Shown here: piece after piece, positions 25,198 through 37,582 of the stretch
Position numbering within the stretch: position 1 is the stretch's first letter
How the letters are laid out: each line of letters starts with the position of its first letter
NCBI GenBank assembly: GCA_000711775.1
Contig: ARYC01018372.1
Coordinates: 32,724-96,723 of the forward strand
Direction: 5' to 3'
DNA: 64,000 nt
From: Oxytricha trifallax
Lineage: Eukaryota > Ciliophora > Spirotrichea > Sporadotrichida > Oxytrichidae
Program-made: the position numbers and the translations under genes
Notes under the pieces: generated by a model
Database searches by the model: none
What the model was told of the DNA's origin: nothing
Seen by the model: the letters and a program-made list of their open reading frames with translations, nothing else

Positions 25198-28100
25198 AAT
25201 GGCGATAAATATGCTGCTGAAAAATAGCCAATCAGTTAATGAAGGAATTACCAGTATATCAATGGAGGATCAAACAAATAATGAGAAGAAAAGAAATTCT
25301 TCTAAATACATTGGAAATATGCTTTGAGAATTCTAAATTGGGTTCATAATATTCATATTTTTAACTAGAATGCTTCCTTACTATACAACATCTTTTTAAA
25401 ACATGAGCAACTATTCTCCAAATTTGATAATAGCCGACAGTATAAATTTTATTTACCAGTAAGGGAAGCTGATGGATGAGAATGTAGAAATTAGAGATTT
25501 GCTAAATGCATAGTTTAAAAAGGAGAATATTAGATTATTTTAGAACAAAGATTTGGAGTTAAACAAATAACTTTCATACTAGATTTTAATGGAATACTTT
25601 ATAAATGGGTGGAATAATTATTAGACCTGTTGGTTCGATTAATTGTTCTTATGAAATATATCAATATAGGTGTGTCTGATTGATATTCATTAAATTGTGT
25701 AAATATAAGACATTTATAATATAATTAATTGCTCTAAACCATAACTTATGACTTAATTGAAAAAGAGGGATAATTAACAATAAAGGCAGTTAAATGAGTA
25801 GAAAATTGAATTTTACATTTGCCTGCAGAATGTAAGAAGATGAAACTCAAAGGGAAAGCGACATCAACTAATGAAAGAAATAGAAAGCCAGAATTTAGAT
25901 TATATAAAATGATTGGAATTTAGACTTCAGAGATTAAGAAGAATCAATAGCTAGAATATAGCATAAATATAGCATAAACATTTTCAATGGAGGAGTTCTA
26001 GTACTAAGCAACGGAATGCACAAAATTAAAACTTTAAAATGTTAAGATGTTCGTAGTTTAACTAATCATAACTTATATAACCTCTTACTGGAATGAGAAA
26101 GCTATAGAGGTTTAAATTATATTTAAATTCATCATAAGATTACTGAAATATAAGTTCCAGATGCACAGGATTATAGTGAAAGGATATTTAAACTTTCAAT
26201 AAAGGAACAATGGAAAGTACTTAACCAAGAAGATTTAAAATAATTTATCTTAGAGGGAATTGAAAATTATTCGAGAGACATTAGTCTGACTTTATATTTT
26301 CGAACATGATAACAGCTAGTTGGGAGTCAAGTTAAATCAATCAGACAGATCATAAATCTATTCAAGAAAAACTTACAGTCATATATCAAGAAAATCATTA
26401 TAAACTAGCAATCAAAGAAAGAATAATAAGAATATAGGACATCAGATAACAATGCCGATATAAATTTATAGAATTAGGAGAGAATTAAAATCAAAACATT
26501 TGGAAAACTAACTAAACAATTTCTTATGGTCTAAAAGAAAGAAATTGCCTCTACTGATCGCCAGAGTGGTTTGTAAATACAATGGAACAAAAGCAGACAA
26601 TTCATCCAGAACAGAAAATGGAAGGAAGGAATAAATTACCTAGTGCAGTGTTTGAATACAATTGGTTTTAAAGTTATCCTTTACATGTTGAAGACACTAA
26701 AAAAGAGTTAAAATTAAAAATAGAAACAAGTAAATGGTATGGTATTACTATCAGATATGTAATATAATAGAAACCTCAGAAACAGAGAAGTTAAAAAGAG
26801 CAGAGATAATTATGAAAAACGAGAAGTATATATGGCAAGTTATGTGAAGAAATTGAAGTAGAAAGAAGTTTTGTGTAAAGTACAACTTTAACAAAATAAG
26901 GACAAATGGATTTGAATGAAAGATGTTCCTAAAGTCTGATAATATAGCTAAGTCAGCAAGCTGTAAGAAAGTGTAATGACTCAACAAAGGACAGATACTT
27001 TAGAAAATATAAGAAGGTAAACTGATATAATTAAGTAAAAATGAAAATGATTAGTATTCAATCGACAAATAGTTGTTAAATCCACTTTGGTAAAATAATT
27101 GGAAAGGTTATAATAAATAAGAAAAGTAAAGAGAAAATTGATTTTTTTTAAAAAGGGCAATTATCAAATGGTTTCAAAGAAAAACAAGAGCTTGATAAAA
27201 TTACTAGAATTTCGAGAACATAAAAAAACTTCAAGTTATAAAGAGCAAATAAAGAGAAGCTTATTTTTTAGCAGATCATCAGATGGCATATGACTAACTC
27301 TAGAGAACAGACTAAAATTAATTATTAAAAATTTATTTTTTTTTGTAATTGAAGAATTTACATCAACTCCTAATTTTGAAATTGTATAAATAAATTTATT
27401 AAATATATAATAAATACTAATTGAGTATTAAAGTCTGTAAAACTAATGAGTAAAATTCAATAAATATTAATGAATCACAAACAATATAATTATTTTTGCT
27501 GTTAAGTTTCATTCTCATTTATGTATATACTTTAATGATATGCTAGTTTAATTAAGCTTATATTGTAATCAAAGATGAATATATATTAATGATATATTTC
27601 TGCAGTAAAATATAGAGAGAATGGAAGTTGATGTATGAAATTCTGAATTAAATAGAACTATATTGTTAAGATATAAAAATAAATTTAATATATAATTCAC
27701 AAAATATCCTTCATACATGAGGTTAATGTTCACATATTTATTAGATTAGCTCTATCATTAAAAATAATGCATTAAATTATCTAAAAATTAGATTGAATTA
27801 AAATGATTAATGAATATATGTGTAAATTAATCCTAAACAATTATCAAACAAAAAATGGGTCAAAATTATAAAATTTTTTTTACTTTAACTCCACCTTCTA
27901 ACAACACAATTATTCAAGACATTTGTAAATCTAATATTATTTTTAAAAAAAACAACAAACAATATTCATATATAAATTTGGAATATTTTATTCTCTAATT
28001 CAGTTATTTAAAAAGTATTTGTTGAATACTTGGAGAAGAATAGTGTGTCCGAAAGAAGCTGATATTGGTAAATTTATAAATGTTTTATAAAAATAACAAA

Positions 28101-29260
28101 ATTACATTTTACTGAAAGAAGATAATCATCCAACAAGGAGTAGCACAAGAAAGTAGATTATATCCTATAATTCTTACAAAACGCGATATATTAGCAACAA
28201 AAACATAAAAATCATAAATATATAAGGCGAAAAATATTATTCTCAGTTGAAATTATAGAAAATGCTAAAGATATCCAGCAATATATAATAGTTATTAATT
28301 GTTTTAGAGTAATTGAGAAATAACATAACTTTTAAATTTACACAAAAAGGGAGTTTTCTCAATAGGATTTGGGAGGAATTTTTGAAAGAAAGAATTAAGA
28401 AAATTCAAAAATCATTAATTTGATTTAAAAATATGATATATCATAAAATTTCACATAAAAAATACTTGGAACAAAATTAAAAAGCATTAAAAATATTATT
28501 CGAAATTGATAATTCAATTAATTGCTTTATTAGTGATAATTAAGATAGCACAAATTAGATCCCTATAACCCTTTTTGACATAGTAATTCTTGAAAATAGA
28601 AGAGAACAAAAAGTTATAATCGTGATTGAAAATATTTATATCTTAAACGGTAAGAGGCACTCCAAGCAAGACACCTAGGAAGGTTTCCGAAATAAAGTAA
28701 AATAATACTAGTTAAATATTAAGGAATTTAGTTTTAAGGAACATGAATATAATTAATCTGAACATTGAGTAGTTTCTATGACAAAATAGAAAAAATGAAT
28801 AAACAAATCAAATCTATTTTTAAAAAAATATTTATGGAAAAAATGATAGCAATAATCAAAAGATTGCAAATATAAATACTGAATGAGCCATAATTGTAAT
28901 GTGTAAAAAAATTCTTAATGGATGCATGCCATATAAAGTCATGATAAATTGCTGAAATTAAACAGAAAACCAAAAGGATTCTCTAAATACTAAAAATTAA
29001 TAGAATATATGACAGTAAGATCATAAATAAAAAAATAGAGTAAGTTATAGTATGATATGTTAAGGCAAAAGATAATATAATTGTAAGCGCAAGAAAACTT
29101 TAAATAAAAAAAGAAGCTGTTAAAAATAATTTATATCAAGCAGAGAAAGTTTGATAAAATATGTCGATTTATAAGAAAACAAGATTACAATATATACACA
29201 ATAAAAATTATATTTTCGTCAAAATAACATATTCTCTTAATAAATTCCAATTAATTTTTT
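25198..29260 (+). other. 4-kb strand-asymmetric A-rich block with several open frames
   Basis: The plus strand is A-rich over ~4 kb, unlike the more balanced AT-rich DNA on either side. It contains a series of TGA-free frames on the same strand: 25322-25640 (starting with a membrane-like segment IGFIIFIFLTRMLPYYTTSF), 25840-26289 (149 codons from an ATG), about 26540-26930, and about 28020-28440. Each might arise by chance in A-rich DNA, but their clustering on one strand suggests a decayed multi-kb coding element. A retroelement is possible (a LADHQMAYD string near 27260 faintly recalls a reverse-transcriptase active site), but no motif is convincing. Confidence 0.3.
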
Positions 29261-29424
29261 TACAAATAATTATATAGATGAAATTTTAATGGGTTGGAAC
29301 GGAAAAAATAAATAAGAGATTTTTTTATTGCAAGTGTCGGGTAGCAGAATTTTTAGCACGATTTAGGTGAATTAGGTTTAATATCATAGAAAAAAAGTAA
29401 AATGTTAATAAAATAAAATTCTAA

Positions 29425-29545
29425 TTCATTATCAAATTGTTGATTAGCATGGTTAGGGTATATTTTACTTGATTTAAACATAATGTTTTATTGGTTTAAA
29501 TGATGAAATTAACATCAAATTGTTGATTGTAATGGTTAAGGATGT
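29425..29545 (+). repeat. Imperfect tandem repeat, ~79-bp period
   Basis: The string ATCAAATTGTTGATT occurs at about 29432 and 29511, each followed by a similar ATGGTTA-containing tail. Two imperfect units just left of a coding-like island. Confidence 0.5.
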
Positions 29546-29860
29546 AAATAGAAATTTTACCTTCTAAAAATGGACCTCGTTCACCCTTACTTTTAAAGCT
29601 AGTAAAGATTGTCCAGTGGTAAGTTCTTTCATTCCTAGTTTTGGGCCCCCAAGGACATCTCCAAAAACTCGTTTTAAAGTTGGAGAGTTCTCCAAATTTG
29701 CCAATTTTAATCTTCTTATCCCAAGACTCTATCTTTTGGCTACTCAATGCTTCCCAAACTAACCTCACCGTTAGTCTTTGTATCATCAACCCCATTTTGA
29801 AAAGATTTAATATTATCATTAGAAATTCATCCCTCCGAGAATTCTTTTTTTAATATGTAT
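29496..29860 (-). other. Coding-like island, possible MDS
   Basis: GC-richer than the flanks. Two minus-strand frames are open: one of 107 codons (includes KTSFWRCPWGPKTRNERTYH) and one using Gln TAA/TAG codons (VDDTKTNGEVSLGSIEQPKD). They probably represent one gene fragment with a frame change near 29640. No family recognised. Confidence 0.35.
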
Positions 29861-30382
29861 ATATATTAGTTTTATTGAATTTGAACTTAGAATTTATTGG
29901 TATAAATGAAAAAAAACAATTTCTGGTTGTTCTCTGGCATGGTAAAACCCCATTAATCATATAAGAAAGAAGACTGGGAGATAAGATCAATTAAATTAGA
30001 ATATGAATATTATAGGCGTAATTAATTATAATTAGGCTTTATTCAAATTTACACACCCTGATTGGTTTATTATAAAATGAAATTAAATCAAGCCAATAGT
30101 TTTAATATTGATGTCAAACATTATATATTTACACCAATAATAATTATATTTTTAATTTATTGTTCTTATATCACAATTTTCTATCTTAATTGACTAATAG
30201 GGTTTTATCTTTTTATGCATATCAATGCCTTCAATTCAAATCTTCTTATTTTTATTTTAAAGCAGCTACCAAATTTTTTCTAATAATTTTCTCCACATTT
30301 ATATAATTATATTTATCTAAAAATATTTTTATAAATAAATATATATTTCCCTTAAAGTGAAATTTAATTTAAAAACTCTGTT

Positions 30383-31410
30383 TTGATATTGCTAAAACAG
30401 ATAAAAATAGTAAATTTAAGAAATAAAGTTTAATCAATCATATTAAAGAAATATAAAAAAACTGTCATGAATTAGAAGTGTTAGTAATAGTAATTAGATT
30501 TAAATTTTAAATTTATTAATTAAATCATTTATTTATATATATTAGTGGTCTAGTGGTCTAGCTGGGTTTTAAGTAGTTTAATTTATCATAATTACCTAAT
30601 TAATTGTGTAGACTACTAATTACTGCAATGCATCATTAGTCATTTCTCCGGCTGTGTCTCTGACCACTGTCTGACTCTCTCAAAATGTCCCCCTTCTTCT
30701 CTTTTTAATCGGAGTGAAATCTTGCGTTCAGGAAGCTAACGACTATCGGCGCGGTCTAAGGGAATGGCTCCTCCTCGCTTTATGTAGGTATTTCTGATTC
30801 ACGTAGTAGACATCTAGACTTAAGTGCATTGGCATCTTCGGGGTCCATCTTGCCAATGATCATAGTATTTGATATGATTACGATGAAACATCCCGTGTAC
30901 TTGTTATCGACGCCGCCGAATGCAGAGGTAGTACATCGATTTGGAGTGATCAGTGTCGACCTCGAGGGGCTGAACCCCGCAATTTGACTGGTCATTGAGT
31001 CTTGACACTGCTTCCATAGTTTCAAGCTTCCCTCGTTCTGTACCTGTAAGAAGAATTAGTGGCGGTTGTGAAATATTACAATTTCTGTCCTGATGAGTCC
31101 TCCGCTCAGTTATGAAGTCAATATAGCCTCTCAGCAAATTTAATATCCGAGTTGGTGGTCTCCGGCATGTTGTATCAATTATCTTTAAAATATAATTAGG
31201 TAATTATGATAAATTTAACCACTAAAAACTCTGCTAGACCACTAGACCACTAATATATATATATAAATGATATAATTAATAAATTTTAAATTTAAATTTA
31301 ATTACTATTACTAACACTCCTAATTCATGGCTGTTTATATTTCTTTAATATGATTGATTAAACTTTATTTCTTAAATTTCCTATTTTTATCTAATTTAGC
31401 AATAATATTA
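30383..31410. mobile_element. TIR element with ~220-bp arms and GC-rich cargo
   Basis: Arms 30383-30603 and 31190-31410 are near-perfect reverse complements, including the distinctive GTGGTCTAGTGGTCTAGC. The 586 bp between them are strikingly GC-rich compared with the AT-rich arms, and are coding-like. The organisation (long AT-rich TIRs around gene-like DNA) matches the nested element at 56186-58995, though the TIR sequences differ. Homology may extend weakly to a TTTCCCTTAA motif on both sides (about 30347 and 31481). Confidence 0.75.
30633..31137 (-). pseudogene. Captured gene fragment inside the TIR element; unidentified
   Basis: A 130-codon minus-strand frame starts at ATG 31025 and ends at TGA 30633-30635 in the ciliate code; a GC-rich middle (GGVDNKYTGCFIVIISNTMI) is followed by a Glu/Lys/Ser-rich tail. 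A second frame, 31137-30904 (includes LETMEAVSRLNDQSNCGVQP), looks equally protein-like upstream, so the true reading probably switches frame near 30915. It is flanked on both sides by transposon arms and has no start or end signals of its own, so it is read as cargo rather than a resident gene. Confidence 0.45.
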
Positions 31411-31779
31411 AAAGTAAAAATTTTGAAATATATATATATCTGTTTATATTAAAAATAAAAAATATCTGTGAGACATTCTCATTAAGGGAAAAATGAACCC
31501 AAAAATATTAAATATTAGAGTAATAGCATTATAAGAATTAATAAACTAATTTATGAAAAGATAGAACCCGCAATAATTAAAATTTTTCCTAAAATAATAT
31601 TGAGATTATTTAAAGAAAACTATTCCAACATAGGACTATATATAAAAAAAATCAATCTATAACTAAAACAAGATTTTCAAAAAAGTGAATAAATCCACTC
31701 TATTAAGCATAAGTTATAAAAATTGCTAAAACTTTAATATCATAAAACTTAATTATAAGCATCAGATTTAGCTAAAATC
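31411..31779. other. AT-rich spacer
   Basis: No supported feature. Confidence 0.45.
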
Positions 31780-33030
31780 TTTTTATTTTGAAAGAATGAT
31801 TAATTTCAAGATCAATATTTTCACTAAGATTAACTAAGATTATTTCTTAAGCAACTTCCTATATTTTCATCAAATCTTCATGCATTATATTTGATTCTTG
31901 TAAGTGCCTGTTTAGATCAGCTTTTTAAAGTTATCAAGAGACTCGCAATTGCATGATGCTCACTTTAGATATATGATACAGCATGCAGCAGCTCTTTCCT
32001 AAATCCATTTTTGTAGATTAGAACCATAAGCTATTCAAGCTTGTCAAACTTTTCAATCGCTAACTGCTTCATTTTATGCAGAATTTCTTTTGCTACTTTG
32101 GTAGGTTAGAGATTGGAAAGTATTTCGATTGTAGGGCCACCATGCTTCTTGAGCTCCTTCCTCTCATTTAGAAATATCAAGCCTCCTAGTTAATATAAAA
32201 TGCAATAAGCACTTGAGCACAGCTCTAAATCGAGTGTAGTAGACATAACTTTCATCTTGACTAAGTATTAAAAACTCCAGTATATCAGGATTAAATTTCC
32301 TCCAGAATAACTTGTGAAATGCACATTCTTACCTTGATTGAGCCAACTTCCTCTATCATGTTTTTCAAAAAATCCTTCTCATGATCGTTGAAAATGACTA
32401 TAAAGTGATAGCATGACCGCATTTTTTTATTTCATTTTTTATTTTTGAAAGCCTTTCATCTGCATTTAATAATATTCTAATGTCTCAATCAAATCATTCA
32501 ATATCACACACTCTTTAATTTCAATATTTTTGGCTAAATTTACACTTGAGCGAGAACTCTTAAATTAACCTGATCACATGTTGGGCTAGACATATAAAAC
32601 AAGGCCATACACACAAGTCCCAAACACCATTCAGTATGCCCTCATGAAAATAAAACTGATACCTCCAAGTAATGTGATCAATCTTTTGGTTTTTAGAAGT
32701 TTTAGATAGGCTCTATCTAAAATTAAATACCTGAAGACTGAAGAAATTTTTAAGTTTACAGCTTGAGAATCAATCCGGAACTAAAATAACAACCTTTTTT
32801 CCTTACTGGATCAAATAGCAAGCTAGAAATCTCTGGACCCAAGTTTTTCCAGATGCAGTAGCATCTTTTTATGAATACTATTGAATATTAAATATCATGG
32901 AAGCTATTGTTGATTAATAAAATGAGTGTTTGTAATCTAAACAGCTCTCCTCCAAAGATTATTAACATTTGAGAATGCCATCGAGAGTGATTGTGATATC
33001 AGAGTTTTAAAATTTTTTAAACTCCTCCCA
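31780..33030 (-). pseudogene. Decayed P-loop ATPase/helicase-like gene
   Basis: The minus strand reads as a protein in several overlapping ciliate-code frames. In order: DFILQRYGRSLKNFKTLI; a Walker-A-like motif followed by a beta strand (ATASGKTWVQRFLACYLIQQ, then GKKVVILVPD) at about 32790-32870; a TGA immediately after it; a long middle frame; an aromatic-rich segment (ESYVYYTRFRAVLKCLLHF); and a helical C-terminal part (EILSNLQPTKVAKEILHKMK). At least four frameshifts or stops. GKT followed by 'KKVVILVPD' is typical of SF1/SF2-type P-loop ATPases; a DExx box was not found with confidence. Probably a dead germline copy. Confidence 0.5.
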
Positions 33031-33690
33031 TATCTCTGTAGAATAAAATCGTCAATATAAAAATCCTTAAATACATAGAATTATATAATATATTTTACTT
33101 GTAATGTTCTTAATATTTTATATTTTAAATATGTGTGATTTATAATATAAATTATGATTTTATGAATTAAAGTATTAAAACTTATTTATTTTTACTACTT
33201 GATGCCATTAAATATAATAACATTTTTAATTTATATCTGGAAGTATTTTAATTTATAATTTGTTATAAAAAAAAGATTTAATTAAATTTTAAGGTTTAAT
33301 TTATACCTTATATTAAACAAGAGTAATATGAAATAATTTACTATAAAAGTATCAAATCTTTAAAAATATTTTTTATAGTATAAAATAAAATATATGCTTA
33401 GCATAAATAAAAACGAGTAAATTTGATTTAATTATATAGATATGAAATTAAATTTTAAATAAAATATAATAATTAAAATAATGAGATTAAAAAAATAAAA
33501 TCTGGACTCAAGTAGCAAAAATATGAAATTTTCTACTTGACCCCACATTAAAAATAATAATATTAAAAAAAAATTCTTAAAAAATAATCATATTATTTTT
33601 GGAGAATGCTTTAAATTATAATTTGTCATATATATATAGAATATAAATATTCGATATTTTGTTATAATTTAATTTATTGCTAAGGTTTTA
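33031..33690. other. AT-rich spacer
   Basis: No supported feature. Confidence 0.5.
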
Positions 33691-34250
33691 TGTCTGATTG
33701 CATTTGCTAAGTTCTCTTATTCACAAAGTTTTGTCTGAGCTAAATAATTGTTCTAGTAGATTAAGTTTGGAGTATTTAACAGATTACCATAAATGATCGC
33801 TCAAGTTGTAATTTTTGTGCTCATGCCTCGAGAGCACTGATAAAAGTATTCTTCTCTAAGAGAAAACTCCTAAAAGTTCACCAAGTAAAATGGACGGGTC
33901 CTGCTTCACTTTTGATATCGATATTATTGTGATTAAGTTTATTCAATAGAGCTTGTTGATTTTCCAGATAGGTAGGATGAAATTGTTGAAGTGGAAGTTA
34001 TCTTTACTTCTAGCTATCATCTCTGCTTCTTTAGCCACTCTTTTATAGGAATTATTGAATGATTATATTGATCTCTTGTGAGACAAAAGTCTTTAGCGAT
34101 GAAATAGCATTAAATTTCTATAATTAACTGACTAGTCCCATTGTCATTGTATTATTTGTCTTTCAGATGTCTATTTATGGATAATTCCATCACACCTAAA
34201 ATCTACATCTCTGCTTCATCAAAAATTTGAACGTTGATATTATTTTTCAA
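33691..34250 (-). pseudogene. Minus-strand coding remnant; unidentified
   Basis: Slightly GC-richer. The minus strand contains a protein-like stretch (NNSYKRVAKEAEMIARSKDN followed by FHFNNFILPIWKINKLY, ending in TGA) and further open pieces in other frames. It ends just outside the left inverted arm at 34265. Confidence 0.35.
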
Positions 34251-34780
34251 GCTTGGGTAGAGAGTCAGTAATAATTTAAATATTTACAAAGAATAAAAAG
34301 TTAATCAAGATTTCCATTATAGTATTAAATTATATATTTGCCAATTAAATAATTAAATCCGCATTATAACCCAAACGATGATCAAATTTGAGTTAAAGTG
34401 TGGTTTATTGTGAATTAAATTATATATTTACAAATTATGAATAAAACCCCATTGAGTGAATTGAAAAAGGTGACAAAAAGGTGACAAAAGGTAACATTGA
34501 ATCTTTAATAATCAATAATTAGACAATTAATGATAGATGTTTATTATAATTATAGTAAGTTCCCAATTAAACTCTAACATGAACGATAGTCAATCAGAGC
34601 ATTAAGCCTCACAGCTCTAGATGGTGACCGACCTTAAACAGTCAAAACCCCAAAACCCCTTAGTGAGGTTTATAAGTGCTTTGATTTGTAGGGTATGGTT
34701 GAGGTCTTATAGGGATTAGTAGAGAAAACGCAGGTTTTTGTGAATTTAATGAATATTTAATGAGTATTATTGTATTTAAT

Positions 34781-36223
34781 CCAAACAAATTTTATCTGCT
34801 TATCTTTGTGGTACCTCTTGAATCTAGCACTCTTGAGTGCTTCATGTATGTCTTCTAGCGATTATCTTGGATAAGCTGGAGCTCTCACGATTATCATCTC
34901 TACAAGCTTCTTAATTTCATTGCAGACATCTTCCTGTTGTATATGTTTAGAAGCCAAACTTATTGATTATTTTTCGTGCTTTGTTCCAAAGTAAGACATA
35001 TTTTCCATATCGCACTCTAAGATTATGGCAGCAACTGCCCATAAATCCATTAAACAGAGCCATTAGTCCACTTCTCCCTGATTGGAAAGTATCCTGGAGT
35101 GCCAAGCACCTTAGCCAAAGTCAAATTTCTTATCCTATAGCTCTATTGAAATCAATGACTACAATTTCTAAAGGACAGAGATTTAACATAACATTTTCAG
35201 GCTTCAAATCTCTATGTAAATACCCAAGTTCATGGAGCTCTAAAACACCCTTAATCATTTCTGACAGTATCTCATTTAAATCATCTGGGTATCTATTACG
35301 ATAGAGATACTCTCTTAAAGTCATTTCAAACTTTTTCAGTCTTAATGCAACAAAGCCATGCCCAAGAATAACTCCATCAAGTCTAAGCAAGTTCTTAAAC
35401 TATTTTTTCTAAGCCTCCCTCAGTATTATGTATTCATTTGCAAATTCATTTTGATACTGCTCATTTTTAATGAGATACTTGAAAGGATATACTTTGTAAG
35501 CATACTCATCAACCACTATCAGCTTAGCCTTGTTTGGCAAGTCAAAATGCAAGTAATTTTCAATACAGCTTTCAATATCAATTGCATTCAATGCAGGTAT
35601 ATACACAGCTCTCTCTTAAAGACATGCTATAAGAGTACCATTTGCTGGCTGATTCATTGATTCAAAACGCTTCTGCCTCTTGAGCCTTTCCTCCTGTTCT
35701 CATTATGACTCAAGAGAGTTATTTTTTCTTTTAGCAGGTATAAGCTTTTAAGTTTCTTTATCTTTAATTAGGAATTCACTTAAGTGGTGCTTTTGCATAT
35801 GCCTCTTTACTTTGGCTGAGTGAGTATAAGACTTCATGCATGTTGTGCATTGGTACCTTCCATCCACTTTGTCATGTTTAAAATAGATCTTGGCTTTGCC
35901 AGAATGAACTTCTTTAATGTGCCTCTTCAAGCTCGACTCAGTTGAGAAGAAATTTTAGCAGTCTTCACATTAAAATGTTTTAATTTTTTCAATTGGTTGC
36001 TGTTCCTTATCTTCTCAACCAATTCAACTTATATTAAAACTCCTATCTCTGCACTCTACTTCTTGTTTTAAACTTATATTTTAAAGACCTCAGCTTCAAA
36101 CTCTAGAGCTCTTAGCTCAACCTACTTTTCAATATAAATTACTGGTTTCTTGGAGGAGCCAAAGTTGAGTAATGATTGACCTGTTCCAAGAGAAACTGCC
36201 TTACGATTTAAGTTGGACGCCAT
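34781..36223 (-). pseudogene. TBE-B zinc-finger/kinase gene, broken
   Basis: Start MASNLNRKAVSLGTGQ at 36223. Two C2H2 fingers (FQCEDCQNFFSTESSLKRHI and YQCTTCMKSYTHSAKVKRHM) are followed by a kinase region with HRDLKPENVML and the activation-loop start DFNRAIG. Lesions visible by comparison with TBE-F: a TGA at about 35710 in the linker; a 1-nt deletion creating TGA at 35121-35123 just after DFN; a second 1-nt deletion near 35055; and the normal stop TGA changed to TGG at 34781-34783. Known TBEs encode a ~57-kDa zinc-finger/kinase protein of unresolved role. The lobe before HRD is diverged and I see no glycine loop. Confidence 0.9.
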
Positions 36224-36785
36224 GTTTAAATTCAAATTTAAATTTCTATTATAAAGCTCTAATAACTATTCTGGCTATAGTCACTCTGTATAGGAGTTGA
36301 TACGACAACAATTACGGTTGAATATAAGGTGTTAGAGATCATATTTATGCTTAGTTTATAAATATAATTTTTCTAATTTCATACTTAATAATTTCGATTT
36401 AGGTACCAACCAAGTATAAAATTGAGTTGGTACTGGTACCAATTAGGTTTTGAACCATTTTGGAACTTTTCATAAAACCTCATTAGTTTAAAACTTAGTA
36501 CTAATTAAGTTTTGGTACTATTAAATTGGTACCAATTAAATTTAAACGAATTTAGTACCGTACTAATAAATTTAAACAAATTTAGTACTAATTTAATGGA
36601 ACTAAATTGATAATAATGGAGCTCCATCTCTAAAGTTTGATACAGCTTCTGCCAGCTTTCTCCACGTATCCTTACCAGGTTGACCTCCTATAAGATGCCC
36701 ATATTTAATACTAAGATTTTTAATAGTAGGATCCAGAACTCTATATATTATAATTTGAAATTCAATAAGAAGAGAAGGAACAAGG

Positions 36786-37576
36786 ATGGAATCTATAAGT
36801 ACTGCAATGAAGAGGGTTGAAGCTTAAGAAATGATCTCAAGATTTAGAAGCAAGGAAGATCTCTATCGATACCTAACTCAGCATGGTAAGCATGTGACAT
36901 ATACTTAATCATATACTATAGTGGGTTTATTCCTTCCAACGATGGAAGGTACCAAAATTTCATTCTTAAAAGCTATACTCTGCGATGAGAAGAAAGCCTT
37001 TAAAAACAATGAAATAAAGTTGATAGATATACCAAACTACCCAGAGATTTCAGTCACTAATCTCTACGAGGATGAGATGAATGATGAAGAGTTGGTTGTT
37101 TATCTTCCTACCAAGAAACAACTCTCCAACAAGCTTCCAGAAAGGAGCTTCTTCTTTGGTGTTCTTGGCACTTTAAGAGAGAGTTATCTCAAAGAGATCA
37201 TTGAAGAAGCTCACAAAAAACGCTACTCTATTTCTCATGAAGATTTAAAGAAGCAAGGCATACTAATAAGTGAGGCCTGGCTCGCTGAGCTTAAGAAGCA
37301 TCCTTACCTCTCTAGTAAGCATTGATTTATAACTTTAAAGGGAAATCTGGGACTGGTATATTCCTAATGAAAGAGAATGCAAAGGTTCACAGAGAGAGAA
37401 AGTCATAGAAAATATATGAAGTTAGCAAGAGACTTTATAAAGATGTTTAAAAGCCAGATGAAATGAATATAGATGCAGGTGCTGGCACTAAGAGAAGAAA
37501 CATGGGCCCAGGCAAGCCATAAGAAGAGGAGAAGAAAGAGAAGCCAAATGCCTTTCTGGGTTAATTTAATATGTGA
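36786..37576 (+). CDS. TBE-B '22-kDa' protein gene, with intron
   Basis: ATG at 36786, exon 1 to 37314, 26-nt intron, exon 2 37341-37576 ending TGA; 254 residues (~29 kDa). Without splicing the frame stops a few codons into the intron, giving the ~20-22-kDa product for which the ORF is named. Exon 1 contains GLFLPTMEGTKISFLKAIL and YLPTKKQLSNKLPERSFFFG; exon 2 is Lys/Glu-rich with a KRRN motif. No lesion found. Exons read the same way in TBE-C and TBE-D with mostly synonymous or conservative changes, indicating selection on both exons. Function unknown. It is convergent with the transposase gene. Confidence 0.85.
37315..37340 (+). other. 26-nt intron in the TBE-B 22-kDa gene
   Basis: GTAAGCATTG...CTTTAAAG. 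Same position, phase and exact length as the introns in TBE-C and TBE-D although the internal bases differ. Removal restores the frame to a conserved exon 2. Confidence 0.85.
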
Positions 37577-37582
37577 ATATAT

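Noticed and set aside
27255..27300. LADHQMAYD as a reverse-transcriptase YADD box
   Set aside because: Only one weak match, not in a long continuous frame, and no other RT motif at the expected distance.
29641..29853. 70-codon plus-strand frame as a gene
   Set aside because: The minus strand reads longer and uses Gln TAA/TAG codons in natural context; the plus frame is its shadow.
34643..34660. C4A4 repeats as somatic chromosome ends (macronuclear telomeres)
   Set aside because: Every C4A4 block is followed by TBE subterminal sequence and TBE genes, and several pairs are flanked by ANT duplications, so they are transposon ends.
36880..36925. A second intron in exon 1 of the 22-kDa gene (GTAAGC...TATAG)
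   Set aside because: The sequence reads in frame without splicing in TBE-B, C and D, and the encoded residues are compatible with an alignment.
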